From Betaproteobacteria bacterium HGW-Betaproteobacteria-4 (lineage in GTDB: Bacteria; Pseudomonadota; Gammaproteobacteria; Burkholderiales; Rhodocyclaceae): a stretch of 34,887 nt of DNA. The notes beneath the pieces are model-generated. The model had not been told where the DNA came from. It saw nothing but the letters and a program-made list of their open reading frames with translations, and searched no databases. The position numbers and the translations under genes are program-made. Below are positions 1-7,490 of this stretch, piece by piece. The stretch is from assembly GCA_002840785.1 (NCBI GenBank), contig PHCH01000048.1, forward strand, positions 1 to 34,887. Reading direction: 5' to 3'. How positions within the stretch are numbered: the first letter of the stretch is position 1; each line of letters begins with the position of its first letter.

Positions 1-1
1 G

Positions 2-301
2 TCCGGCTTCTTCCACCGTTTTACGTGCACCGTGCATTCGCCCGTCGGGCAGAACCCGGCCGAATACGGCATCAAGCTGCAACCGCTACCGCCCGGCAAA
101 TTCGGCAAAAACGACGTGCATTTCATCGACCCCACCGGCGTCGACCACGACCGCCTCGGCAAGGCGCTCAACAAGGCGCTCTACAACTACATGCACGGCA
201 TCTGCCTCGACCAGGACGTGCGTAGCTGGTTCGACGAAAAAGTGCCGCGCCCGACGGTGGCAAGGCATCGGATTTCGCGGGCGCTGTCGGCGCCGAACTG
301 A
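2..301 (+). CDS. Unidentified protein, C-terminal part only
   Basis: An open frame runs into the window from the left edge and stops with TGA at 299-301, so only about 99 C-terminal residues are visible. I do not recognise the family. The visible part is soluble-looking, with a Gly/Pro-rich stretch (GIKLQPLPPGKFGKND) followed by an Asp/His-rich helix region (DPTGVDHDRLGKALNKALYNYMHGICL). No signal, membrane segment or repeat is visible. The last 20 residues are Arg/Pro rich and less protein-like than the rest. The +1 frame (PDGGKASDFAGAVGAELISQQDER) reads more naturally but has no stop before the next gene, so I did not call a frameshift. The DUF1176 gene follows 20 nt downstream on the same strand, suggesting co-transcription. 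Confidence 0.6.
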   Translation, partial: SGFFHRFTCTVHSPVGQNPAEYGIKLQPLPPGKFGKNDVHFIDPTGVDHDRLGKALNKALYNYMHGICLDQDVRSWFDEKVPRPTVARHRISRALSAPN

Positions 302-321
302 TTTCCCAACAGGACGAACGC

Positions 322-1374
322 ATGTTTCTTCGACCCCGTTTTTTCCTCGCCGCCATCGCCCTGTTCCCGCTGGGCGCAACGGCCGCCGATCCCCAGCCCG
401 GCGTCAGCTTCTCCCATAACGACTGGGAAATCGTTTGCGACAACACGCGGACTTGCCGGGCCGCCGGTTACAGCGAAGATGGCGCGGAACGGCGTGTTTC
501 CGTCCTGCTCACCCGCGCCGCCGGGCCGGGCGAAGCGGTCAAGGGGCAGCTGACGCTGGGCAGATATGGCGAAGAGGACGAAGCTTTCTACGCGACGTTG
601 CCCAAGAACATCAAGCTGACCCTGCACATCAACGGACGCCCGGCAGGCCGGGTCACCGTTCCGCAAGATTCCCTGGTGGCCGATCTGCCGCCGCAACAAC
701 TCAGCGCGCTGCTCACGGCCTTGCGCGGCAAGACAACCATCGAATGGGCTTTGGGCGATAACCGCTGGCCACTGTCCGGCGCCGGCGCCGCTGCCGTGTT
801 GCTGAAAATGGATGAATTTCAGGAACGCCTGCATACGCCCGGCGCTCTGATCCGCAAAGGTACGCGCAGCGAAGCATCGGTGCTGCCGCCATTGGAACCG
901 TTGACCATCAAGCCGGCGAAGCTGTTTCCGACGCGCCCATCCGACAAAAAAATCGGCGCTGACCCCGAACTTCGCAAGGCGCTCCTTGCCTTGATGGGCA
1001 ACGATAGTGTGTGTGCCGAACGGCTCGCCAACCCGGATCAGGCGATTGAAATAAACCGTTTGTCCAACAGCAAGCTACTGGCCTCCACATTTTGCTGGCT
1101 GGCCGCTTACAACGGCGGCTCAGGCTACTGGGTCATCAACGAAAAACCTCCCTTCAACCCCGATCTGGTGACCGATAGTGGATCGGAGTACGGCAACGGC
1201 AGCATTTACACGTCTCATAAAGGCCGCGGCCTGGGCGACTGCTGGTCGTCGGACAGCTGGACCTGGGACGGCGACCAGTTCGTTCAGACGGAAGCCTCGA
1301 GCACCGGGATGTGCAGGCTGATGGCGCCGGGCGGCGCCTGGTCCTTGCCGAGTATCGTGACGAAGGCTCGCTAG
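322..1374 (+). CDS. DUF1176 family secreted protein
   Basis: A 350-residue protein with an N-terminal signal peptide (MFLRPRFFLAAIALFPLGATAA, cleavage expected after the ATAA), so probably periplasmic. The mature part opens with SFSHNDWEIVCDNTRTCRAAGY, the typical start of DUF1176 proteins, which resemble the IalB invasion-associated fold. Cysteine pairs near the start (WEIVCDNTRTC) and end (GDCWSSDSW, GMCRLM) could form disulfides in the periplasm. The family's function is unknown, and nothing here identifies a substrate. The ATG at 322 is preceded by AGGA at a suitable distance. It follows the partial upstream gene by 20 nt and ends 40 nt before corA. Family call is from recall of the domain's signature, without a profile search. 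Confidence 0.8.
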   Translation: MFLRPRFFLAAIALFPLGATAADPQPGVSFSHNDWEIVCDNTRTCRAAGYSEDGAERRVSVLLTRAAGPGEAVKGQLTLGRYGEEDEAFYATLPKNIKLTLHINGRPAGRVTVPQDSLVADLPPQQLSALLTALRGKTTIEWALGDNRWPLSGAGAAAVLLKMDEFQERLHTPGALIRKGTRSEASVLPPLEPLTIKPAKLFPTRPSDKKIGADPELRKALLALMGNDSVCAERLANPDQAIEINRLSNSKLLASTFCWLAAYNGGSGYWVINEKPPFNPDLVTDSGSEYGNGSIYTSHKGRGLGDCWSSDSWTWDGDQFVQTEASSTGMCRLMAPGGAWSLPSIVTKAR

Positions 1375-1414
1375 AGATGTTCAGGCGCTATCTAAAACTA
1401 CGGGAGTTAAAAAC

Positions 1415-2380
1415 ATGCTGATCAACTGTGTCGCCTACGAAAACGGTTCGCGCCTGGCCGACATGGCGGTCGAGGAAATCAGCGACTATCTGGCCAAGCC
1501 GGATTGCTTCGTCTGGGTCGCCCTGCGCGACGCGACAGCGCAGGAACTGGATCAGATGCAGGAGGAGTTCGGTCTGCACGAACTGGCCGTCGAGGATGCC
1601 CGGCATGGTCACCAGCGGCCGAAGATCGAGGAATACGGCGATTCGGTGTTCGCCGTCATGCACCTGCTGGAAGAGGTCGATGGCGAGTTCAATATCGGCG
1701 AGGTCAATGTCTTCGTCGGGCAAAACTACGTTCTGTCGGTGAGAAACCATAGCCAGCAGGGTTTTCTTGGGGTGCGCGAACGCTGCGAGCGGGAACCGCA
1801 TTTGCTCGTTCATGGCTCGGGCTTTGTCCTTTATGCCCTGATGGATGCAGTTGTTGATCGCTACTTCCCGATCATGGACCGGCTGGAGTCGGAGCTCGAG
1901 GAAATCGAGGACCAGATTTTTGCCAAGGGTGCTGCCCGCAGCAATATCGAGCGTCTTTACGATCTGAAACGCAAGATCACCCTCCTCAAGCATGCCGTCG
2001 GACCGATGATGGAGGCGACCGGCAAGCTCTCGGGTGGCCGTGGGCCGGCAGTCTGCGCCAATAGCCGCGACTATTTTCGCGACGTTTACGATCACCTCGC
2101 GCGGATCAATGCTTCGCTCGACAACATCCGGGACACCATCGGCACGGCCATCCAGGTCAATCTGTCGATGGTGACCATCGAAGAGAGCGAAGTGAACAAG
2201 AAGCTGGCGGCCTGGGCCGGCATCTTCGCCGTGGCCACCGCGTTTGCCGGCATCTGGGGGATGAATTTCAAGGCGATGCCCGAGCTGCAATGGGAGTTCG
2301 GTTACCCAATGGCGCTGCTGGTCATCAGCGTGACCTGTGTCGCGCTCTATGCCAAATTCAAACGCGTCGGCTGGTTGTGA
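1415..2380 (+). CDS. corA: CorA-family magnesium/cobalt transporter
   Basis: 321 residues, matching CorA (about 316). The inner-membrane pentamer passively imports Mg2+ and can carry Co2+ or Ni2+. A long acidic, helix-rich cytoplasmic domain (residues 1-260, with EELDQMQ, ESELEEIEDQIF and many charged heptads) is followed by the first membrane helix (AAWAGIFAVATAFAGIWGMN), the signature GMN selectivity motif at residues 282-284, and a second C-terminal helix (YPMALLVISVTCVALYAKF) ending in a basic cytoplasmic tail. GGGAG-type ribosome site (gggagttaaaaac) precedes ATG 1415. It converges on the LRR-kinase gene, with only 15 nt between the two stop codons. CorA proteins of this type are sometimes involved in Zn2+ efflux (ZntB), but ZntB has the same GMN, so substrate is not settled. 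Confidence 0.92.
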   Translation: MLINCVAYENGSRLADMAVEEISDYLAKPDCFVWVALRDATAQELDQMQEEFGLHELAVEDARHGHQRPKIEEYGDSVFAVMHLLEEVDGEFNIGEVNVFVGQNYVLSVRNHSQQGFLGVRERCEREPHLLVHGSGFVLYALMDAVVDRYFPIMDRLESELEEIEDQIFAKGAARSNIERLYDLKRKITLLKHAVGPMMEATGKLSGGRGPAVCANSRDYFRDVYDHLARINASLDNIRDTIGTAIQVNLSMVTIEESEVNKKLAAWAGIFAVATAFAGIWGMNFKAMPELQWEFGYPMALLVISVTCVALYAKFKRVGWL

Positions 2381-2395
2381 TGGCCTGTCGGAGCG

Positions 2396-3751
2396 TCATT
2401 TGCCGATCGCCTGCGATTGCAGTGATGGCGTCAACGCGGCGAGCTCTGAAACAATTTCAGTAAATAGCGGCCGGGCTGAAACGTTTTCCTGCGCACAGTC
2501 GGCCTGCAGGGATTTCAATTTTTGGCTTTTTTTCCGGTTGACCGTGGGATCCGGCTCAGGCGCCGAAAACGCCAGCAATTCCTCGAGCAAACACCCAAAC
2601 GCCCGCACCTCGATGCGCTGCAGGGCCTTGGCGATGAGCGGATCATCCGTCGGCACGAAGGATGCAGCACCGAAGTCGCCGAGCATGGCAAGCCCGTCGG
2701 CGCCATGCAGGATATTGTGGCCGTACAGATCGCCGTGTGTGATGCCCCGGGCGTGCAGGTGTTCAGCCGCCGAGGCGATGCCAAGGGCGATCCGGATGGC
2801 GTCGTCCAGAGCGAAACGCGTTTCTGCCGGATAAACGTCGCGCGTACAAGAATCGAGGCTGGGCGGCCCGGCCAGGTTGCGGAAGTCGCCGTCGATCAGC
2901 GCCATGACCAGTCCGTGGGCGGCCTCCGGGTGCGCCGCCAGCCTGCCGAGGACCGGAATCAGATGCGGATGGGCGCCGGCGGTGATGCAGGCATTCATTT
3001 CATCGAGCGGCAAACCGTCGCTGGTCAGCGCGCCCTTGAACAGTTTGAGCGCCACCGGCTGGGCGCCCTCGGCCGAACGCCATTCGGCGTGATGAATGAC
3101 GCCCGAAGCACCCTCACCCAGTTGATGGCTGACGTGGAGGTCATCCCAATGAATGGGCGAAACCTCGGTTTTACCCGGCATCTCCGGGCAAAACGGGTTG
3201 CCGGCGTAGGCCAGCCAGGAAAGTTTCGGCAGTGTCATCAACCAGTCGGGCAAGGCCGCAAGCTGGTTGGCCGCGATGCGCAGCAACTCCAGCCCGGTGC
3301 AATTGGCCATCTCGGCCGGCAGCGACTGCAAGCGGTTACCCGCCAGCATGAGCTTCTGCAAACGCGTGCAGCGGCCAATTTCGCGCGGCAGTTCGACCAA
3401 CTCGTTGTCGGTCAAAATCAGCCAGCGCAGCCTGGCTGGCAGCGCCGCAGCGGGCACCTGCCGAATCCGGTTGGCCTTGAAACCGACCATTTCCAGCCCG
3501 GCGCATTGCCCGAGCACCGCCGGCAATTCGCTAAACAGATTGTCCGAACAAAACAGGACGCGCAGTTTATGCAGCCGTGGCAGATCGTCGGGCAGCGTGG
3601 CCAGCGCATTCCCCGACAAATCGAGAATCTCCAGCGTTTCGGCCAGAGCAAAAATCTCGCGCGGAAACGCGGTCAGGCCGCCGGCCAGTTTGAGGCGCCG
3701 GCTCCCGGCCAGCTTGCCAGCACGCAGGTCTTCGAGGGTGTTCAGAGGCAT
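2396..3751 (-). CDS. Leucine-rich-repeat / protein kinase fusion protein
   Basis: 451 residues in two parts. Residues 20-185 hold about seven leucine-rich repeats of the 23-residue type (LEILDLSGNALATLPDDLPRL, LQKLMLAGNRLQSLPAEMANC). Residues 205-395 form a protein kinase-like domain: glycine loop GEGASG (212-217), the VAxK lysine K236, catalytic loop HGDLYGHN (339-346, HGD instead of HRD), and metal-binding DFG (359-361). The HGD/GDF pattern resembles ABC1/RIO or lipopolysaccharide-kinase-like branches as well as Ser/Thr kinases. It has no signal peptide or membrane helix, so is probably cytoplasmic. Residues 401-414 (DPTVNRKKSQKLKS) are encoded by a copy of the dispersed repeat, between the kinase core and a short C-terminal helix. 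It is transcribed divergently from the small gene at 3813. Function and substrates are unknown; LRRs suggest partner recognition. Confidence 0.85.
   Translation of the reverse strand: MPLNTLEDLRAGKLAGSRRLKLAGGLTAFPREIFALAETLEILDLSGNALATLPDDLPRLHKLRVLFCSDNLFSELPAVLGQCAGLEMVGFKANRIRQVPAAALPARLRWLILTDNELVELPREIGRCTRLQKLMLAGNRLQSLPAEMANCTGLELLRIAANQLAALPDWLMTLPKLSWLAYAGNPFCPEMPGKTEVSPIHWDDLHVSHQLGEGASGVIHHAEWRSAEGAQPVALKLFKGALTSDGLPLDEMNACITAGAHPHLIPVLGRLAAHPEAAHGLVMALIDGDFRNLAGPPSLDSCTRDVYPAETRFALDDAIRIALGIASAAEHLHARGITHGDLYGHNILHGADGLAMLGDFGAASFVPTDDPLIAKALQRIEVRAFGCLLEELLAFSAPEPDPTVNRKKSQKLKSLQADCAQENVSARPLFTEIVSELAALTPSLQSQAIGK
2512..2549 (-). repeat. Dispersed 38-bp repeat, copy R1 (inside LRR-kinase gene)
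   Basis: On the minus strand it reads cCACGGTCAACCGG, then an A-run, AGCC, and AAAAATTGAAAT. It is close to the consensus of the family and lies in the sense direction of the gene, read as TVNRKKSQKLK. Confidence 0.85.
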
Positions 3752-3812
3752 TCAGGGCATTCCGCCGGGCGGCCGTGATAAGGTGCGGCAGGATAACAAA
3801 AGATGGTGAAAC

Positions 3813-4187
3813 ATGACTTGGGAGAAGCCCGCCAGCCCGTCAATGACCGAACGCGGCATGCGCATCGCGCTGATATTTGCGCTGGCCGCCGAGCGCCTGA
3901 CGGCTTTTTACGAATACAGCCAGTGGCTGACCGAAGCCCAGGGTGCCAGCCTGGCCGCCGACTGGCTGGCGCGCTCGAAAAACAAGCTGCCGCTTGCCGA
4001 ACGCCGGCAGCTCTCGGCCCTCAGCGACCAGCTCGCCCGCCAGATCCAGGGCAGCCTGTCGCGCGAAGCCGGCATGTACACGGCCCATGAAATGATGGAA
4101 TCGCTCGACCCCAACCATCACTCGGAAATCGCCGAATCGCTGATGGTGGAATGCGAACGGCTGCTCGACGAAAGCCTCGCCGGCTGA
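3813..4187 (+). CDS. Small conserved-looking hypothetical protein
   Basis: 124 residues, no family recognised. It is helical and charged throughout, with no signal peptide or membrane segment: RIALIFALAAERLTAFYEYSQWLTE, then ERRQLSALSDQLARQIQ, and an acidic end ESLMVECERLLDESLAG. The regular spacing of Leu and Ala suggests a helical bundle. Its ATG is 61 nt from the divergent LRR-kinase start, so the two share a promoter region. A strong terminator follows eight nt after the stop, ending the transcript. A GTG start at 3803 in another frame gives an Arg-rich shadow and was not chosen. Confidence 0.7.
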   Translation: MTWEKPASPSMTERGMRIALIFALAAERLTAFYEYSQWLTEAQGASLAADWLARSKNKLPLAERRQLSALSDQLARQIQGSLSREAGMYTAHEMMESLDPNHHSEIAESLMVECERLLDESLAG

Positions 4188-4200
4188 GCTAGCCAAGAAA

Positions 4201-4223
4201 AAGGCCCGCCGGAAGCGGGCCTT
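4201..4223. terminator. Rho-independent terminator, probably bidirectional
   Basis: Stem AAGGCCCGC / GCGGGCCTT around a CGGAA loop. It separates the gene ending at 4187 from the convergent DUF3597 gene ending at 4247; A-rich on the left gives a U-tail for the leftward transcript. Confidence 0.85.
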
Positions 4224-4246
4224 CGAACTGAAACCAGGCTAAAGGC

Positions 4247-4636
4247 TCAGAGCAGTTCAGCCGGAATATTGCCGCCGTTTTCGGCCAGCTTCTGCAGCAC
4301 GGTCTTGTGCAGCCACATGTTCATCTGCGCCGAATCGCCCATCTTGTCGGCCGGGCAGCCGAGTTCGGCGGCCAGTTCCTTGCGCACCGCCAGGCTGCTG
4401 TCCAGGCCGAGCAGCTTGAGCAGATCGACGATGGAAACCTTCCAGTTGAGCTTTTCCGGATTGGCTTTGGCCAGCGCTTCCAGCTTGGCCACGACATCAA
4501 CGGCGCTGATCGCTACCGGCGCTGCGGCAACGGGTGCCTCGACAGCAGCTGGAGCAACCGGAGCAGCCTCGGCAACCACTTCCTTCTTGTCATCGCCGAA
4601 ACCCAGTTTGGCCAGAATGTTGCTGAAAATTCCCAT
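4247..4636 (-). CDS. DUF3597 family protein
   Basis: 129 residues. The start MGIFSNILAKLGF, an Ala/Val/Pro-rich linker (residues 20-45), and a C-terminal helical domain (VDVVAKLEALAKANPEKLNWKVSIVDLLKLLGLDSSL ... KMGDSAQMNMWLHKTVLQKLAENGG, in two blocks) match DUF3597. One structure of this family is a small helical fold of unknown role; the linker plus N-terminal amphipathic helix may be a membrane-association element (inference). I chose ATG 4636 over the upstream GTG 4672 because AGGAG sits 7 nt before it and the protein then starts with the family's MxIF. A sigma-70-like promoter lies at 4737-4766. Confidence 0.85.
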   Translation of the reverse strand: MGIFSNILAKLGFGDDKKEVVAEAAPVAPAAVEAPVAAAPVAISAVDVVAKLEALAKANPEKLNWKVSIVDLLKLLGLDSSLAVRKELAAELGCPADKMGDSAQMNMWLHKTVLQKLAENGGNIPAELL

Positions 4637-4736
4637 GTTGTTTCTCCTATGCAACCGATTGAACAAATGCACGACGCGAAATCACTTCCCGGGTGCCACG
4701 GCCATGTTAATTGCATTCGGCGGCAGCTTTGGTGAA

Positions 4737-4766
4737 TTTATATGAAGGTATTTTTACAATTCTCAA
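4737..4766 (-). promoter_or_regulatory. Sigma-70-type promoter of the DUF3597 gene
   Basis: On the minus strand TTGAGA (4761-4766), an 18-nt spacer, and TATAAA (4737-4742). It predicts a leader of about 95 nt before ATG 4636. Confidence 0.55.
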
Positions 4767-4799
4767 CCTTTCGGCCGTAAGCCTCGGTCGCTGCGCCCC

Positions 4800-4838
4800 A
4801 TTTCATTTTTGGCCATTTTTCCCGGTTGACCGTAGCAT
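4800..4838 (-). repeat. Dispersed repeat, copy R2 (intergenic)
   Basis: Plus strand reads ATTTCATTTTTGGCCATTTT then TCCCGGTTGACCGTAGCA. It lies between the isochorismatase stop (4856) and the DUF3597 promoter. Confidence 0.9.
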
Positions 4839-4855
4839 TCACGGCCCCCCTGACG

Positions 4856-5421
4856 TCAGACGACATCGATCGCCGCCAGCGTCGCCACATCGATGATTTC
4901 AGCGATGCGGTCGCCCAGCCCGGCGAGCACGGCGGCGTGCACCGTCGCTGCCGAAATCGTCTGGCCATCCGGCCCCGGCAGGTCGCGCGTGGCGCTGGCG
5001 TCGGCCACGACGCCGACCCGGTAGCCACGGTGGAAGGCGTCGCGGGCGGTTGAATCGACGCAGTTGTGGGTCATGTAGCCGGCGATGATCAGCGTTTCGA
5101 CGCCGCGCCTTTGCAGTTCGTCGAGCAGGCCGGTGCCGGTGAAGGCCGAGCGGCGCCTTCGGAATCCGGGGCGAAGATCGGCGCGGTGGCCGGCGCGCGA
5201 TGCAGAACGTGGATGACGGCAATGCCAGCCTGGTCGGCCCAGGTGCGCAACTGGCGGGCGGCATTGCTGGCGGTTGGCTCGCCAGGCAGCGCCAGCGGGC
5301 CGTTGCGGTATTCGTTCTGGTAGTCGATGAAGACGACGGCGGTTTTGGCGGCGTCCAGCGTGGCGTCGGCGTGCAGGCTGGCCGGGATGCCGGCGATCTG
5401 GCGCAGGGTACGGGCGTTCAT
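4856..5421 (-). pseudogene. Isochorismatase-family hydrolase, internal deletion and frameshift
   Basis: The N-terminal part (MNARTLRQIAG..., with AVVFIDYQNEY carrying the catalytic Asp of cysteine hydrolases, and WADQAGIAVIHVLHR) reads from 5421 and runs out of frame near 5160. The family then resumes in another frame with SAFTGTGLLDELQRRGVETL and IIAGYMTHNCVDSTARDA (catalytic Cys region) to a stop at 4856. Family members have about 20 more residues between APDSEGA and SAFTGT, so the break is a deletion of roughly 55-60 nt, not a one-base slip. The family cleaves isochorismate, nicotinamide or related amides; the exact substrate cannot be told. The start overlaps the tautomerase stop by 4 nt (ATGA), so the pair is translationally coupled. 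True decay or assembly error. Confidence 0.8.
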
Positions 5422-5819
5422 GCTGATTCTCCAATCAGTTGCCGGGCCTTGCGGGCGGCCTGGGTTTGCCCGTCGTAACCCCAGCTTTCGGCCGGTAGTT
5501 CGTGCAACGCGACGTAGATGGGCGCAGCAGTTTGGCCGATTGCTACGGTCAACAAGGATTTTGCGGCAAAAATGAAATCGGCCTTTTCGGCCGCGCTGTT
5601 GGTGCCGGCGGTGATCATCGCCTGCAGGCTGGCCGCGACGGCGACGGCCTGTCCGTTGGCCGAGAAGGCGCCGGCCGGCAACTGCGTGACGCTGACCACG
5701 GTGAGCGCCGCTTTCTTGCGCAGGATGCTCTGCATGAGGCGTGTCGTTTCCTGCTGCAGGTGCTGAACGGTGCTCGGCGCAAGGCTGGCGCCGGCCAGGG
5801 TGATGTTGATCAGGGGCAT
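5418..5819 (-). CDS. Tautomerase-family (4-oxalocrotonate tautomerase-like) protein
   Basis: 133 residues. After removal of Met the chain starts with Pro (MPLINITLAG), the catalytic base of the tautomerase superfamily, followed by a first beta-alpha-beta unit (TVQHLQQETTRLMQSIL, ALTVVSVTQLP) and a second related half, as in fused or long 4-OT homologues. ATG 5819 is preferred over 5852 because it has GGAG seven nt upstream and puts Pro at position 2. Residues 81-93 (FIFAAKSLLTVAI) are encoded by a copy of the dispersed repeat read in antisense. It is first in a two-gene operon with the isochorismatase and divergent from a LysR regulator, so a small-molecule catabolic or detoxification role is likely. 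Confidence 0.85.
   Translation of the reverse strand: MPLINITLAGASLAPSTVQHLQQETTRLMQSILRKKAALTVVSVTQLPAGAFSANGQAVAVAASLQAMITAGTNSAAEKADFIFAAKSLLTVAIGQTAAPIYVALHELPAESWGYDGQTQAARKARQLIGESA
5541..5579 (+). repeat. Dispersed repeat, copy R3 (inside tautomerase gene)
   Basis: Plus strand TGCTACGGTCAAC, a divergent middle, then GCGGCAAAAATGAAAT. It is antisense to the gene and read as FIFAAKSLLTVA. Confidence 0.75.
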
Positions 5820-5906
5820 GGTTTTCTCCGGTTGAAGTGACGTCTGCATCATTTCACCGGGCGTTATTCGCTACAATCCAGAAAATTCATAACAGTTTGT
5901 TGCCCA

Positions 5907-6824
5907 ATGGAAACAATCAACCCGCTCGATCATTTATCCGATCTCGCCGTTTTCGTCCGCGTCGTCGATACGCAAGGCTTTTCATCGGCAGCGCGGGCCA
6001 TGGGCCTGACCAAATCGGCCGTCAGCAAGCGCATCAATCGCCTTGAAAAACAGCTTGGCCTGCGCCTGTTGCAGCGCACGACGCGCGCCATGTCGCTGAC
6101 CGAAGCCGGCCGCGTGCTTTACGAGCGGGCCGCCCAAGGCGTCGCGCTGCTCGACGAAAGCGCCCGCCTCGCCGCCGGTCTGGTCGAGGCGCCGCGCGGC
6201 ACCTTGCGCGTCACGGCCTCGGTGACTTTCGGCAAGCTCTGCCTGGCGCCGCTGATTCCCGAATTTCTCGCCCGCTACCCGGAAATCGAGCTGCAACTGA
6301 CCCTGCTCGACCGCTTCGTCGATCTCGTCGAGGAAGGCTACGACGTCGCCCTGCGCCTGACCCGCACGCCGCCCGAGCAGGTCGTCGCCAAGGCGCTGAT
6401 GCCCGTGCGCTACCGGCTGTGTTCCACGGTCAACGCCATAAAAGGGCAAAAAATAGAATCACCTTCCGACCTCGCCGGCCACAACTGCCTGCATTACGGC
6501 CTGCGCGAACTGGGCAGCGAATGGCGTTTCCAGCGCGCTGGCGAGGAAGCCCGGGTGCGCGTGACGAGCAACGTCGTGGTCAATAACAGCGAAGTCGTGC
6601 GCGACCTGCTGCTCGCCGACATGGGCATCGGCCTGGTCTGGAACTACGCGGTGGATCGCGAAATTGCCGATGGCCGGCTGATCGCCCTGCTCTCAGAATG
6701 GACGCCGGTCGGCCCCTTCGGCCAGACCGCCTACGCGTTGTGGCTGCCGCAAACGCATCTGCCGCCGAAGATTCGGGTTTTCGTCGATTTCCTCGCCGAG
6801 CGCCTGGGCGATACGCCGACTTAG
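5907..6824 (+). CDS. LysR-family transcriptional regulator (CrgA-like)
   Basis: 305 residues. The N-terminal winged helix-turn-helix (LSDLAVFVRVVDTQGFSSAARAM, SKSAVSKRINRLEKQLGLRLLQRTTR in two parts) is followed by the LysR effector domain from about residue 90 (GTLRVTASVTFGKLCLAPLIP, DLVEEGYDVALRL). It is divergent from the tautomerase/isochorismatase pair with an 87-bp shared control region, so these two genes are its likely targets, with the inducer unknown. Residues 173-185 (STVNAIKGQKIES) replace the usual family segment around a PAYLARHG-like motif and coincide with a copy of the dispersed repeat. A terminator follows at 6872. Confidence 0.88.
   Translation: METINPLDHLSDLAVFVRVVDTQGFSSAARAMGLTKSAVSKRINRLEKQLGLRLLQRTTRAMSLTEAGRVLYERAAQGVALLDESARLAAGLVEAPRGTLRVTASVTFGKLCLAPLIPEFLARYPEIELQLTLLDRFVDLVEEGYDVALRLTRTPPEQVVAKALMPVRYRLCSTVNAIKGQKIESPSDLAGHNCLHYGLRELGSEWRFQRAGEEARVRVTSNVVVNNSEVVRDLLLADMGIGLVWNYAVDREIADGRLIALLSEWTPVGPFGQTAYALWLPQTHLPPKIRVFVDFLAERLGDTPT
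6423..6460 (+). repeat. Dispersed repeat, copy R4 (inside LysR gene)
   Basis: TCCACGGTCAAC, divergent middle, GGGCAAAAAATAGAAT. It is sense to the gene, read as STVNAIKGQKIE. Confidence 0.65.
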
Positions 6825-6871
6825 CCGCTGCAGGAGGCGTTGCGCCGAAAATCGGCCGCCAGAAAACAAAA

Positions 6872-6893
6872 AAGCCAATCCGGAGATTGGCTT
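6872..6893 (-). terminator. Terminator of the tRNA-Arg transcript
   Basis: Stem AAGCCAATC / GATTGGCTT around a CGGA loop. On the minus strand it is followed by a T-rich run, so it ends the leftward tRNA transcript; it may also serve the LysR gene ending at 6824. Confidence 0.75.
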
Positions 6894-6908
6894 GAATGCT
6901 TGTTTAGT

Positions 6909-6985
6909 TGGTGCGCCCGGAGCGATTCGAACGCCCGACCCCTTGGTTCGTAGCCAAGTACTCTATCCAGCTGAGCTACGGGCGC
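6909..6985 (-). tRNA. tRNA-Arg (anticodon ACG), copy 2 of tandem pair
   Basis: The minus strand gives a full 77-nt cloverleaf starting GCGCCCGTAGCTCAG, with anticodon loop CTACGAA (ACG), T-loop GTTCGAATC and an encoded 3' CCA. It is identical in sequence to the second gene 60 nt away and probably co-transcribed with it from 7139-7166. ACG needs A34-to-inosine editing to read CGU/CGC/CGA. Confidence 0.97.
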
Positions 6986-7045
6986 ACACCTAAACTGCTT
7001 TTTACTGCTTTGCCGAAATTTTCAACCTTCGGCGGGTTGTTCTGC

Positions 7046-7122
7046 TGGTGCGCCCGGAGCGATTCGAACGCCCGACCCCTTGGTTCGTAGCCAAGTACTC
7101 TATCCAGCTGAGCTACGGGCGC
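7046..7122 (-). tRNA. tRNA-Arg (anticodon ACG), copy 1 of tandem pair
   Basis: Same 77-nt sequence as the gene at 6909-6985, including encoded CCA and ACG anticodon. It is nearest to the promoter of the pair. Confidence 0.97.
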
Positions 7123-7138
7123 ACTGTCAGAGCGGCGC

Positions 7139-7166
7139 ATTATACGGGCGCTGGCGTAGAATGCAA
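7139..7166 (-). promoter_or_regulatory. Promoter of the tRNA-Arg pair
   Basis: On the minus strand TTGCAT (7161-7166), 16-nt spacer, and a perfect TATAAT (7139-7144), followed by a GC-rich discriminator (GCGCCGC) typical of stringently controlled stable-RNA promoters. Confidence 0.75.
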
Positions 7167-7187
7167 GGTTTCCGCCGAAAAAAGCTG

Positions 7188-7454
7188 ATGTCTTTTTCCT
7201 TCATTCGCATGCCGAAGTATCCCGAGTGCTGGTCGAGTTGCGGCTCGTGCGCGAGTGGCGACATCTTCATTCTCGAGTTGCTGGTCAAGATTGGCGACCG
7301 GGTGGAGCGTGACGACAACATCCTGACGCTGGAAACCGGCAAGGTGGCGCTGGATATTCCCAGCCCGCACGCCGGCCGGGTGGTTCAAATTCATGTCATA
7401 GAGGGCGATACAGTCGCCGAAGGTGCGCTACTGGTAACTCTGGAAACAGACTGA
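7188..7454 (+). CDS. Stand-alone lipoyl/biotinyl-attachment domain protein
   Basis: About 88 residues. The C-terminal 65 residues are a single lipoyl/biotinyl domain: LELLVKIGDRVERDDNILTL, then LETGKVALDIPSPHAGRVV, where the Lys in ETGKVAL is the predicted modified residue, ending in GDTVAEGALLVTLETD. The N-terminus is unusual, with a short Cys-rich stretch (CWSSCGSC) before the domain that could bind metal or form disulfides. No acyltransferase or carboxylase partner is nearby, so the complex it serves is unknown. The start is uncertain: ATG 7161 would add nine residues; neither has a strong ribosome site. The gene begins inside the divergent tRNA promoter region. Confidence 0.7.
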   Translation: MSFSFIRMPKYPECWSSCGSCASGDIFILELLVKIGDRVERDDNILTLETGKVALDIPSPHAGRVVQIHVIEGDTVAEGALLVTLETD

Positions 7455-7490
7455 AAAGCCTGTCCAGGAAGTTGGGATCGCCCCCTCCCT

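Noticed and set aside
245-325. Frameshift near the end of the first gene
   Set aside because: An alternative frame reads more naturally but has no stop before running into the DUF1176 gene, so I have no firm ground for it.
2522-3778. A 418-codon open frame opposite the LRR-kinase gene
   Set aside because: Gln/Arg-rich antisense shadow; the opposite strand encodes clear LRR and kinase motifs.
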